Shown here: positions 36,850-44,914 of the stretch, one piece after another
Position numbering within the stretch: the first letter of the stretch is position 1
Layout: every line of letters begins with the position of its first letter
Origin: Atopobiaceae bacterium UBA1367
Lineage (GTDB): Bacteria > Actinomycetota > Coriobacteriia > Coriobacteriales > Atopobiaceae
Direction of reading: 5' to 3'
DNA: 64,000 nucleotides
Assembly (NCBI GenBank): GCA_002305995.1
Contig: DBRN01000012.1
Span: 445,910-509,909, forward strand
Position numbers and translations under genes: made by a program
Notes under the pieces: generated by a model
What the model was told of the DNA's origin: nothing
The model's input: only the letters and a program-made list of their open reading frames with translations
Databases searched by the model: none

Positions 36850-37584
36850 CTATCCGCTCTCGGTGGCTCGCTCGGCGAGAACCCGGTCCCTGATGGCAAA
36901 GCCCCTGCGATAGTACGTGACGGCCGTGATGGTCGAGAAGATGACGGCGAGGTAGACGAGGTAGATCCCCACGGCCACGCTCTGCCCGTTGAAGCCGGGC
37001 AGCCAGCGGGCATCCACGAGATGTGGCCCCACCACCTGGGGCGCGTCGATCAGCAGGATGCAGAACCCCGTCATGAACAGGGCGGTCGAGAGCTTGCCGG
37101 TGTAGATGACGTCAACGGGGCGCCGCCAAAACTTGTGCAGGTAGATGGTGCCGCCGAAAAGCACCAGGTCGCGACCGATCACGAACACCGCCACCCACAG
37201 GGGGAGGTCGCCGACGGCAACCAGGCCGAGGACGCCGGTGAAGAGCAGGACGCGGTCCATGACGGGGTCGGACACCTTGCCAAACCAGCTGACCGTCTGC
37301 GTGGCACGGGCGACCCAGCCGTCCAGGAAGTCCGTGACGGCGGCGACCGTGTAGAACACCAGGGCCACGTTGCGCTTGGAGTCGTGCACGAAGAGCACCA
37401 GAAACGCGATGGTGAGCAGGAAGCGGCAGACGGTGATGAGGTTGGCGAGCGTGAGGACCTTGTCAGAGGGGTTGTCGGGGGTTCCCACGGGGGGCTTGGC
37501 CCTGCCCTCGGACTGTGCCTGGGCGACGTCTGGCGCGACGTTCTCCTTGACCCGTGTCTTGACGCGTTCCTTGACCTGTGGCAA
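36850..37584 (-). CDS. CDP-alcohol phosphatidyltransferase (second PgsA paralogue)
   Basis: Membrane phospholipid synthase with the complete motif in TDFLDGWVAR and GKVSDPVMDR and about five hydrophobic helices. The start is a TTG at 37584 (LPQVKERV), chosen because a ggagga lies six bases upstream; other in-frame starts lack this. A charged N-terminal segment of about 50 residues precedes the first helix. With the first pgsA at 18068-18679 this gives two homologues; one probably makes a lipid other than phosphatidylglycerol phosphate. It heads the seven-gene operon. Confidence 0.85.
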   Translation of the reverse strand: MPQVKERVKTRVKENVAPDVAQAQSEGRAKPPVGTPDNPSDKVLTLANLITVCRFLLTIAFLVLFVHDSKRNVALVFYTVAAVTDFLDGWVARATQTVSWFGKVSDPVMDRVLLFTGVLGLVAVGDLPLWVAVFVIGRDLVLFGGTIYLHKFWRRPVDVIYTGKLSTALFMTGFCILLIDAPQVVGPHLVDARWLPGFNGQSVAVGIYLVYLAVIFSTITAVTYYRRGFAIRDRVLAERATESG

Positions 37585-37721
37585 ATCAGTTCCTCCGTGC
37601 CGGTGTGACCGAGACGATATGGTACCCCAAACGCACGCGTTCATCCTCGGCGCATACGAAGACCATGGGAAGGAGGGTAATGTCATCGCCATGTCATGCC
37701 GCCGCCGCTAGGGCGACGCCA

Positions 37722-37763
37722 GGCGAGGGCGGGGCCGGGAGTTGCCCCAGCCCCGCCCTCGCC
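37722..37763 (-). terminator. Hairpin after the GH32 gene
   Basis: A perfect 14-bp stem (GGCGAGGGCGGGGC with GCCCCGCCCTCGCC) around a 14-base loop begins 15 bases past the GH32 stop. No T run follows on the minus strand. Confidence 0.6.
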
Positions 37764-37778
37764 ATGCCCGTGCGAGCC

Positions 37779-39248
37779 CTAGCGCTCGACGAGGTAGTTG
37801 ACGTTGACCGTGTCCATGGGATACCAGAGCGAGCTCGCAGCCTTGAAGGAGGACGAGATGGTCAGCTCGTCCGGCTCGTCGAAGTAGCGCGTGGAGAAGA
37901 CGTAGGCGCCATCGTTGACGAAGATCTCGAGGATGGAGGTGTCGACGACCACGCGGATGCTGCGGATCTCGGGGATGAGCGCGCGCCGTCCCTTGCGGCC
38001 CTGACCCTGCTCGTCGTTGGTGAAGAGGAGCTCCGCCTTGCCGTCGGCATAGGTGAGCTGGAGGAAGTCGCCAAAGGTGAGCGCTCCCTCCCCCTCGATG
38101 CCCTCGATGACGACGTCCACACACTTCTCGGGCAGCGTGACGGTCCCGTCCCACGCAACCGGCTCGCCGCGAAGGGCGTCGAACTCCTCGGCGGGGTTCT
38201 GCAGGATGCGTTCGCACGTGTCGCACCAGGTGAGCACGCGGGGGGTGGTGAGGGCACCGCGCCAGGTGTCGGTGGGGTTGTCGTAGGCGCGGATGTCGTC
38301 CTTGTCGTGGGGCAGGCTCATCCAGCCGATGAGGATGGTGCGGCCCTTCTCGTCGACAAGCGACTGGCAGGCGTAGTAGTCGAAGCCGTAGTCCCAGTCG
38401 ACGAAGGTGTCCTCGTCGATGGCGGCGCGCGGCGCGGCAGCCCCCATGCGCTCGACATCAAGGTGCATGAGGTCGACGATCGTGCCGTCGATGGGGAAAT
38501 AGCCGGCGGCATGGACGTTCTGGGCGCTCACGCGGCTCGGGTCGTCGGGGTCATTGGACCCCACCATGCCTTGGGGGCACGTGGAGAGAAACTCCCTGCC
38601 ACCCAGGACGATGCGGTCGGGACACTCCCACATGTAGCCGAAGGGCCTCTCCGCGAGGTTCGTCACGGATCCGGCCATCGTCCAGGCGTAGCCGTCCTCG
38701 GAGTCGTACATCATGATGGAGCCGCGGCTGTCGTCCAACGTGCGGGCACCGAGCATCATGTGCAACTTGCCGTCCTGCTCCCAGACCTTGGGGTCGCGCA
38801 CGTGGCAGGAGCAGTAGGCCGGATAGCCGGAGTTGTCGAGGACGACCTCCTTGGTGCCCAGGTTGATGCCGTTGTACGACTTCATGAGCGTCTGGTTGGC
38901 AAGGCGCCCGGAGGTGGTCCCGTCACCCTCGCCCTCACGGACGTTGCCGGTGTAGTACAGCCACAGCTGATCCGCGGCCTCGTTGATGTAGGCACCCCCC
39001 GAGTAGGACCCGTCGGCGTCGCAGGGGGCATCGGGCATGACGTGACAGCCCAAGAAGACCCAATTCACCAGGTCGCGGGAGGCAAAGTGGCCCCAGCCAT
39101 GGGGACTGTCGAAGTTGCCCGGGTACTCGGGGGCGTTCTGGCAGAAAAAGTGGTACGTGCCCTTGAACTGGCACATGCCGTTGGGATCGGAGATGGAACC
39201 CTTGTAGGGTGCCAGGTGCAGCTTTGGACGCCAAGACTCGTTGCTCAT
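37779..39248 (-). CDS. Glycoside hydrolase family 32 (sucrose-6-phosphate hydrolase/beta-fructosidase)
   Basis: Cleaves beta-fructosyl bonds of sucrose, sucrose-6-phosphate or short fructans. The GH32 nucleophile is D21 in SDPNG, the stabiliser D152 in RDPK and the acid/base E208 in WECPD. A five-blade propeller (1-330) precedes the beta-sandwich. There is no signal peptide, so it is cytoplasmic. Residues 150-210 are unusually intact while no sugar transporter, PTS gene or scrR is adjacent. aaggagag precedes the ATG. Length is 489. Confidence 0.9.
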   Translation of the reverse strand: MSNESWRPKLHLAPYKGSISDPNGMCQFKGTYHFFCQNAPEYPGNFDSPHGWGHFASRDLVNWVFLGCHVMPDAPCDADGSYSGGAYINEAADQLWLYYTGNVREGEGDGTTSGRLANQTLMKSYNGINLGTKEVVLDNSGYPAYCSCHVRDPKVWEQDGKLHMMLGARTLDDSRGSIMMYDSEDGYAWTMAGSVTNLAERPFGYMWECPDRIVLGGREFLSTCPQGMVGSNDPDDPSRVSAQNVHAAGYFPIDGTIVDLMHLDVERMGAAAPRAAIDEDTFVDWDYGFDYYACQSLVDEKGRTILIGWMSLPHDKDDIRAYDNPTDTWRGALTTPRVLTWCDTCERILQNPAEEFDALRGEPVAWDGTVTLPEKCVDVVIEGIEGEGALTFGDFLQLTYADGKAELLFTNDEQGQGRKGRRALIPEIRSIRVVVDTSILEIFVNDGAYVFSTRYFDEPDELTISSSFKAASSLWYPMDTVNVNYLVER

Positions 39249-39329
39249 GGGTGCTCTCCTTCGGACGACCGACACTCCCCCACCCCAGAGGTGGGAGCAG
39301 ACCTACGTCCATGATATGCGGGAACGATT

Positions 39330-40298
39330 TCATACGGCACGCGCTTGCGACGAACGGATGCGAATGCGCCGCTTGCGCACCTCGCGACCCCCGATGTCGC
39401 CATCGTCCTCGCGCAGCCAGACGCACACGTAGGTGGCATCATCGCTCGTCTTAGACCGATGGACGCGCCAGCAGAGCGCGTCCTCGCGCTCCACCGCCCT
39501 CAGCTCCTCCCCCACGAGCCTCCCCTCTCCTGCCGCGACCCGGCGCGAGAGCTCCCCGAGGCTCTCGCAGACACCCATCGTCACCGCCGAGGCGTAGCCG
39601 TCACTGCACGCGAAGAGGCTTTCGACCTGGTCGAGGGGAAAGGTCCTCGTGAGGGCGTGCGTCATGCCGCGACAGGAGATGTCGGCAGCCCAGTACCCGC
39701 CCGGCTCGTTCATCTTGAGCCGGTTCTCGATGAAGTACGGGTTGAGCGCGCGGCGGGCGTGGGCCATGGTCGTGCCATGCTTGGTCGCGTAGGCGAACAT
39801 GCGCTCGTAGTTCCGGTCGTCGAGCCTGGTGAGGGTGTCGTCGCACATCACCTCGCACGACCCGTCGCGCAGGGCGACCACCGCCGTGCAGTCCCCCAGC
39901 AGGGACACCTCGACCTCATCGGCCTGCCAGCGGAGTATGGCGACGCTGCCGTTGGGTTCGTCGATGCGCTCCAGCGACGCCGCGCCGGGAAGTCGGCGGT
40001 ACGACCGTGCGACGGCCAGCCCTGCCTCGACGAGCGCGTCCGTCGTCGAGGCGGCGGGGTCCGCCAGGCGCTCGGCGAGTTCCTCGCAGAGCGTGCGCGC
40101 GTACCAGGCCGCGTCGCTCTCGCCTGGTACGAGGTTGGCCTTCGTGAGTCCCGTGGCGCCGTCGACGAGCACCGCGCAGCGCGCCTGCTGGTCCACGAGG
40201 GCATGGTCCTCGTTGATGCGGCCCTCTCCCGAGCCGGGCAGCGTGAGCGTCTCCCATCGGACTGAGGCGTCTGCCGACCCATCTTCGTCGTGTCGCAC
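39330..40298 (-). CDS. PP2C-like serine/threonine phosphatase domain protein
   Basis: The PPM/PP2C metal motifs are recognisable in order: NEDHALV (about 29), VDGATG (about 44), LLGDCTAV, FACSDGYASA and KTSDDATYVCVW. No transmembrane or kinase domain is attached (322 residues). It may reverse Hanks-type kinase phosphorylation, for example of the FHA protein, but no kinase gene is in the window. The start is GTG behind gaggggagg. An 81-bp gap separates it from GH32. Confidence 0.72.
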   Translation of the reverse strand: MRHDEDGSADASVRWETLTLPGSGEGRINEDHALVDQQARCAVLVDGATGLTKANLVPGESDAAWYARTLCEELAERLADPAASTTDALVEAGLAVARSYRRLPGAASLERIDEPNGSVAILRWQADEVEVSLLGDCTAVVALRDGSCEVMCDDTLTRLDDRNYERMFAYATKHGTTMAHARRALNPYFIENRLKMNEPGGYWAADISCRGMTHALTRTFPLDQVESLFACSDGYASAVTMGVCESLGELSRRVAAGEGRLVGEELRAVEREDALCWRVHRSKTSDDATYVCVWLREDDGDIGGREVRKRRIRIRSSQARAV

Positions 40299-40350
40299 GC
40301 TCGCTCCCCTCCCCTCGCGCCCGCATCCCGCCCCGCGTGCCCCTCACGCG

Positions 40351-40387
40351 CCATGCGGCAGCCAGACAACGCCTGGCTGCCGCATGG
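40351..40387 (-). terminator. Hairpin after the esterase gene
   Basis: A perfect 15-bp stem (arms CCATGCGGCAGCCAG and CTGGCTGCCGCATGG) with a seven-base loop lies between the esterase stop and the phosphatase start. There is no T run. Confidence 0.6.
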
Positions 40388-40466
40388 GCTCATGCTCGCG
40401 TGCGGCGCAGCGGGAATGTTCCGCCCGCATCACGCGACAGGCGCGCGAGGGGCGTCGGACATCGCG

Positions 40467-41870
40467 TTAGGCGTCCAGGGCCCACTCCCAGAGGTGGGTT
40501 CCGTCAGCTGCCTGGGGATCGTTGCGCAGCGCGAAGACCCAGGACCAGTGGTCGTTGTACATGACCTCCTCGGGCTCGCCGTCCTGGTCGTAGTCCTCGA
40601 CGCACTTGATCTTGCCGCCCTGCCGCTTGTCTCCGGAGATGCCCTCGATCTCAGCCAGCTCGAAGGTCTCGTACAGTGACAGCTTGTGCCTGTTGTCGGC
40701 GGTCTCGTAGGTGGTGAAGCCGGAGGCGATGCCCTCGGCACCATCGAACGCCTGTTCGGTAGTCTCGACGCCATCGGTCAGGATGGCCCAGATGCGCTTG
40801 GAGCACAGCTCGGGGTCGACGGAGCTGTCGGTCTCGCCCTGGACCAGCCAGATGGCGGTCTTTGCGTCCTTGAGCGAGGCGAGCTCCTCGTCGGTCGGGC
40901 AGGCGTCATCGGTCTCGCTGCGAACGTTGGCGGCGTCGAGCGCGGGGCAGCAGATCATGGCGGCCTTGAACAGGTCGGGATAGGCAATGATCATGCGCGT
41001 GCTCATGAAACCCCCGGCGGAGCAGCCGGAGAGGTAGATCTCGTCCGGATCGATGCCGTTGTCGTCGATGACCTTCTGGATCTCGTCGTGGCAGGTCTCC
41101 AGCAGGTTGTCCTTGACGGCGAAGTACCACATGTCGGGAGCCTGGAAGCACATGACGCTCGCGTCGCCGAAGACCTCCTGCGCCTCGGTGACCCATGCGG
41201 CACCGCCACGGTTGGCCAGTATCTGGGCGATGTTGTTGTTGGTGTCCTTGGTGGGGAAGTCGCCCTCGCCGTTGCCGTGGAACCACACGATGAGCTTGTC
41301 GTTGGTCCCCTTGTGGAACTGGTAGTTGATCTCGTCCTCGACGCCCTCGAATGCGGCGACCTCAGGACACTCGAGGTCCTGGTACGAGGTGGCCGCAGAG
41401 GTGTACTCGCCGGTGAAGCCGAGCTCGCGCCCGTCCTTGGTGGTCTTGGTGATCTCGCTGCTCTGCTCGATGGTGAAGCCGAGCACGGCAGGATAGTTGC
41501 GGCCCTCGGCGAGCCACGTGAGCGTGGGGGCCTGGGACTGGTTGAAGTAGACCGTCACCTTGCCGCCATCCGTCTCGGTCTTGACGACCTCGAGGGGCAC
41601 GGAGGCGTCATAGTAGGCGTAGGGATTGCCCTTCTCCTCGCCGTAGTCGACGGTGGAGGTCATGAGGACGGAGAACGTGTCGTCCTCGATGCCGGAGACC
41701 GTATCCTCGCCGAAGTCGACGATCATCCTGTCGACGTACTGGCCGGCGTCGGTGACCGTTGCGCCAAAGGCGACCTCGTAGACGTCATCCTTCGAACCTC
41801 CGCAGCCGGCAAGGAGTAGCGCCATCGCCGCGGCGCTACCCTCAACGAACCCTCTTCTCGACACGATCAT
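40467..41870 (-). CDS. Tat-exported lipoprotein, alpha/beta-hydrolase (esterase-like)
   Basis: The N-terminus is a twin-arginine signal (SRRGFVEG) ending in a lipobox LLLAGC with C23, so the protein should be folded before export and lipid-anchored outside. Residues about 160-467 form an esterase/PHB-depolymerase-like alpha/beta hydrolase: LIVWFHGNGEG near the oxyanion strand and GCSAGG as the nucleophile elbow. The substrate is unknown. ATG 41870 was chosen because aagggag lies six bases upstream; ATG 41876 sits right on that site. It is closed by a strong hairpin. Confidence 0.8.
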   Translation of the reverse strand: MIVSRRGFVEGSAAAMALLLAGCGGSKDDVYEVAFGATVTDAGQYVDRMIVDFGEDTVSGIEDDTFSVLMTSTVDYGEEKGNPYAYYDASVPLEVVKTETDGGKVTVYFNQSQAPTLTWLAEGRNYPAVLGFTIEQSSEITKTTKDGRELGFTGEYTSAATSYQDLECPEVAAFEGVEDEINYQFHKGTNDKLIVWFHGNGEGDFPTKDTNNNIAQILANRGGAAWVTEAQEVFGDASVMCFQAPDMWYFAVKDNLLETCHDEIQKVIDDNGIDPDEIYLSGCSAGGFMSTRMIIAYPDLFKAAMICCPALDAANVRSETDDACPTDEELASLKDAKTAIWLVQGETDSSVDPELCSKRIWAILTDGVETTEQAFDGAEGIASGFTTYETADNRHKLSLYETFELAEIEGISGDKRQGGKIKCVEDYDQDGEPEEVMYNDHWSWVFALRNDPQAADGTHLWEWALDA

Positions 41871-42268
41871 GCCCATCTCCCTTCTCGCCCTTTCGAATCG
41901 GCTCCGACGCTGTCGGGCAGCCATGGCGGCCCGTGCGCCGTCGTTTCAATAGTGATACATTCGCGACGTGACTGCCTGCGATCCACAGGTAATCGCGGGG
42001 ACGATTCGGCGACAGGGGAATTTGGAAACGCAGCTGGCAGCCTGCCGACATGGGCGGTGCGCCAACCTGCGGCGCGGATGGCCGCCGTGCCGCCTGCCCA
42101 GGTCGGGGAAGCGTCGGGTTCGCGCTGCCTCTCGAGTTGGGGCGATGACGCTTCGCTCCGTTGACAGGCGTCGTGAGCACTGCTCTTGTAGAGGAAGACA
42201 ACCATGGTGGCGCGCCGCACGAGGCGGCCAGAAAGGTTCTGTGCGACCTGTGCATGGTGGGGTGCTCG
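41871..42268. other. Gap upstream of the esterase gene
   Basis: No supported gene was found on either strand. Short open frames here lack ribosome sites and recognisable domains. The first 100 bases presumably hold the esterase promoter, but no convincing -35/-10 pair was identified. Confidence 0.4.
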
Positions 42269-42518
42269 CCGGAAAGGAAATCCCCGAGTTGTGAGTCCCG
42301 TCTCCCGATACCGGAAAGGAATATCCCGAGTTGTGACGGGAGACGGGGTCACAACTCGGGATACTTCTTTCCAAAATCCGCATAAGTCAGGAAAAATCTT
42401 TCCAGTACGACGAGGATGAGGTCACAACTTCCCGTTTCTCTTTCCGGCAGTCGCACAAGTTCCGAAAAATCTTTCCGCCCCCGGCGGTCAATGGTCACAA
42501 CTCGCCGTTTGCCTTTCC
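42269..42518. repeat. Array of seven degenerate 24-26 bp repeats
   Basis: The unit reads roughly GTCACAACT-C-n-CCGTTT-n-CTTTCC. Two copies run inverted (42269-42294, 42311-42337) and five direct (42348-42372, 42380-42403, 42421-42445, 42452-42476, 42494-42518). Starts of the direct copies are 31-42 bp apart. Copies 2 and 3 face each other and can form a 25-bp stem with one mismatch around a 10-base loop (42313-42372). The fourth and sixth are a variant carrying GAAAAATCTTTCC. Spacers differ and repeats are too degenerate for CRISPR. Confidence 0.75.
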
Positions 42519-42691
42519 CATAGCGTGGGACAAGGGCTGGGAGTGATACGTGACCCATCTGCGGGATAGAGACGAGGCCCTTGGTTCCATTGGGTCGAGC
42601 TCCGCGCCGATGACAGCGGCCGAGTCATCTCTCAGCGTGGCGCGGGCGGGCATAGCGGTGCTTAGCGGTTTTTTGCGGTCCATACAAGACG

Positions 42692-42723
42692 ACAGGCCAG
42701 CGGACGTTTGCCCACTGGCCTGT
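42692..42723 (-). terminator. Terminator-like hairpin after tRNA-Pro
   Basis: A nine-base-pair stem (ACAGGCCAG with CTGGCCTGT) lies nine bases past the tRNA 3' end. The plus strand continues with tcTTTT, the minus strand with a weaker gTcTTgT, so it may work in both directions. Confidence 0.6.
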
Positions 42724-42731
42724 TCTTTTCC

Positions 42732-42808
<77 letters not shown>

Positions 42809-42838
42809 CTCGCGAAGCTCCTGCTCGCGCACATAAGG

Positions 42839-42866
42839 ACTCTACCACAAATCGGCGTCCGCGCAA
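42839..42866 (-). promoter_or_regulatory. Putative tRNA-Pro promoter
   Basis: On the minus strand TTGCGC and TAGAGT are spaced 16 bp, about 30 bases before the tRNA. Confidence 0.45.
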
Positions 42867-43223
42867 GACCCCAAGCCCAACAGTTTCGCCATGCCCACAC
42901 CCGCGCGCTCATGGGAGGAGGCGCACGCGCATCGTGGATGCGCCCCGCGATGCCCACATCACCATCCAGGGGCATCTGGGACGAGCTGAGAGGCCATCGG
43001 CGCGGCGTGACAGGGCCAGGGGCGAGCGCATCGCGATCTATGCCGAGACGAGTGACGAACCATCGGCCCCATAGATCTGCTCGCCACCGTCGCAGGTCGT
43101 CACAACGTCGTCTGGCATGCACTCGGTGCATGCCAGGTTTCGTTTCTCGCATTGTACGTGCTCCATGTGATGTCTCAGGATGGAAACAACGGATACAGAC
43201 CTGCTGTCGCAAGGAGAAAACCC
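42867..43223. other. Gap before the AKR pseudogene, with orphan hairpin
   Basis: No supported gene was seen. A perfect 10-bp hairpin (CTGGCATGCA with TGCATGCCAG, 43112-43136) is followed by gTTTcgTTTct, which looks like a plus-strand terminator although no gene precedes it on that strand. It may end an undetected small RNA or be a relic of a lost gene. Confidence 0.4.
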
Positions 43224-43828
43224 ATGGAGTACGTGACCCTTTCCAACGGCGTCGAGATGCCCAAGCTGGGCTACGGCGACATCAGGCTTACTATGACGTG
43301 TACGGCGCGTGGCGTGCGCTGGAAGAGGCCTACACCGAGGGAAAGATCCGTGCCATAGGCGTGTCCAACTTCGACTCGAAGCAACTCATGGACCTCTGCG
43401 CCTTCGCAGGGATCAAGCCCATGCTCAACCAGGTCGAGACCCACGTATTCTGGCAGGAGCGGCCCGAGCATGAGGTGATGGTGAGGCTTGGCGTGCAGCA
43501 CATGGCCTGGGGGCCCTTCGCCGAGGGTGCCAACGGGTTCTTCACCAACCCGCTCCTCTCCGCGATTGGCGCCAAGTACGACAAGAGCGTCGGTCAAATA
43601 GCCCTGCGCTTCCTTATGGACGAGGGCGTCATCGTGATCCCTAAGTCTAGCAAGCCTGCTCGCATGGCCGAGAACATCGACGTGTTCGACTTCGAGCTCA
43701 CCGAGTCCGATCGCGAGCAGATCCGCACGCTCGACACCGGCACGTCCCTCATCCTGGACCACCACAACCTCGCCACCGTGCAATTCTTGCTTGACCGCAT
43801 CAAGGGGCAGATCGATGCGGGGAGGTAG
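43224..43828 (+). pseudogene. Aldo/keto reductase, internal deletion with frameshift
   Basis: A good ribosome site (aaggag) and ATG open a normal AKR N-terminus (MEYVTLSNGVEMPKLGYGD). From about 43281 the same frame turns to nonsense. The AKR sequence resumes in another frame at HQAYYDVYGAW and runs to the normal C-terminus (IKGQIDAGR). About 80-100 residues are missing, including the catalytic Asp, Tyr and Lys of the family, while the C-terminal half is intact. A terminator follows. Confidence 0.85.
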
Positions 43829-43858
43829 CGCTCGAGACAACGTCATGCGGCACGTGGG

Positions 43859-43900
43859 CCAGACACCCCAAGATTGGCCGCTTGGGTTGTCTGGCTTTTC
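43859..43900 (+). terminator. Terminator after the AKR pseudogene
   Basis: A 14-bp stem with one mismatch (CCAGACACCCCAAG with CTTGGGTTGTCTGG) and an eight-base loop is followed by cTTTTccc. Confidence 0.85.
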
Positions 43901-43915
43901 CCTTGTGATGTCCCC

Positions 43916-44767
43916 CTACGCCTCCACCAGGCACCTCACCCAGCCAAAGATCTCGGTCACGCGCTCAGGCGCGTCTTCGAGGGCCGAGAGGTAGAATGTG
44001 ACATGCGCGTCCGCGTCCGTGATGGGCACGGCAATGCGGTCGATCTCGCGGCGGTCCTGTCGTGTGATGTTGGTCACGAAGCTGATGAGCCGCGTGGTCC
44101 GCACGAGATGCTCGAACACCACGCGGTCCGCTTGCTCCACAATCTGTGCGTGCGCCATGTTGCGATGGAGCATGTCCATCCAAAAGCCTACCTGCGAGAG
44201 AACCAGGAAGTCCTCACCGTCCATGTCCGCGAAGCTCAGTGAGCTACGGCTGGCGAGGCAGTGGTCCTTGGGTAGGAAGGCATAGAGATCCTCGGTCATC
44301 AGCCGCACCGACCCCATGGTCGGAAGTATCATGGGATGCAGCGTCACGGCGAGGTCAATCTCGCGGTTCATGAGGCGACGCTCCACTTCGTCCTCGGGCA
44401 GGAGCACCGGATTGAGGAGCGTTCCCGGGAAGCGCTCCACCGTGAGGGCGGTGATGCGCCAGACTGGCGCCGGAGCCACCGTGCCCACGAGCAGCGTCCG
44501 CTGACGGCGGCTAAGGTCCGCGAAGGCGTCGCGCATGGCCCGCTCGTCGCGAAGGAACATGCGTGCGTGGTCGACGGCGAGTCGTCCCGCCTTGTTGAGC
44601 TGGGCGGAGTTGTGCGTACGGTCGAAGAGGTCTTGCCCCAGCTCTCGTTCGAGTCGCCTGATGGAGCGCGACAGCGCCGGCTGCGAGAGGTGCAGCTCCT
44701 CCGCAGCGGCCGATATGGTACCCCGTCGCGCGATGGCGTCCAGTTGCCTCATCTGCTCCAGTTCCAT
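43916..44767 (-). CDS. LysR-family transcriptional regulator
   Basis: The N-terminal winged helix (about 1-60: MRQLDAIARRGTISAAAEELHLSQPALSRSIRRLE) is followed by a periplasmic-binding-like effector domain to residue 283. It is divergent from the AKR-NTF2 fusion gene across 147 bp, the usual LysR arrangement, so that gene is the likely target. The effector is unknown. The ribosome site is weak. Confidence 0.93.
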   Translation of the reverse strand: MELEQMRQLDAIARRGTISAAAEELHLSQPALSRSIRRLERELGQDLFDRTHNSAQLNKAGRLAVDHARMFLRDERAMRDAFADLSRRQRTLLVGTVAPAPVWRITALTVERFPGTLLNPVLLPEDEVERRLMNREIDLAVTLHPMILPTMGSVRLMTEDLYAFLPKDHCLASRSSLSFADMDGEDFLVLSQVGFWMDMLHRNMAHAQIVEQADRVVFEHLVRTTRLISFVTNITRQDRREIDRIAVPITDADAHVTFYLSALEDAPERVTEIFGWVRCLVEA

Positions 44768-44914
44768 TGCTCGTTCCAGCCTCTTCTCGTCCTGGGCCCG
44801 CGATGATCATATCATGCGTCTAGTGCATGCTGGTATGCGAGAGTTATAGGATGGCCGACCTGCCTGCGGACATACTATGATCTTGTCAGCACGCCATAAC
44901 AAGGAGGAGACACC

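Noticed and set aside
42269..42518. The repeat array as a CRISPR locus
   Set aside because: Repeats differ at many positions, two are inverted, intervals between copies are only about 6-18 bases, and no cas gene is present.
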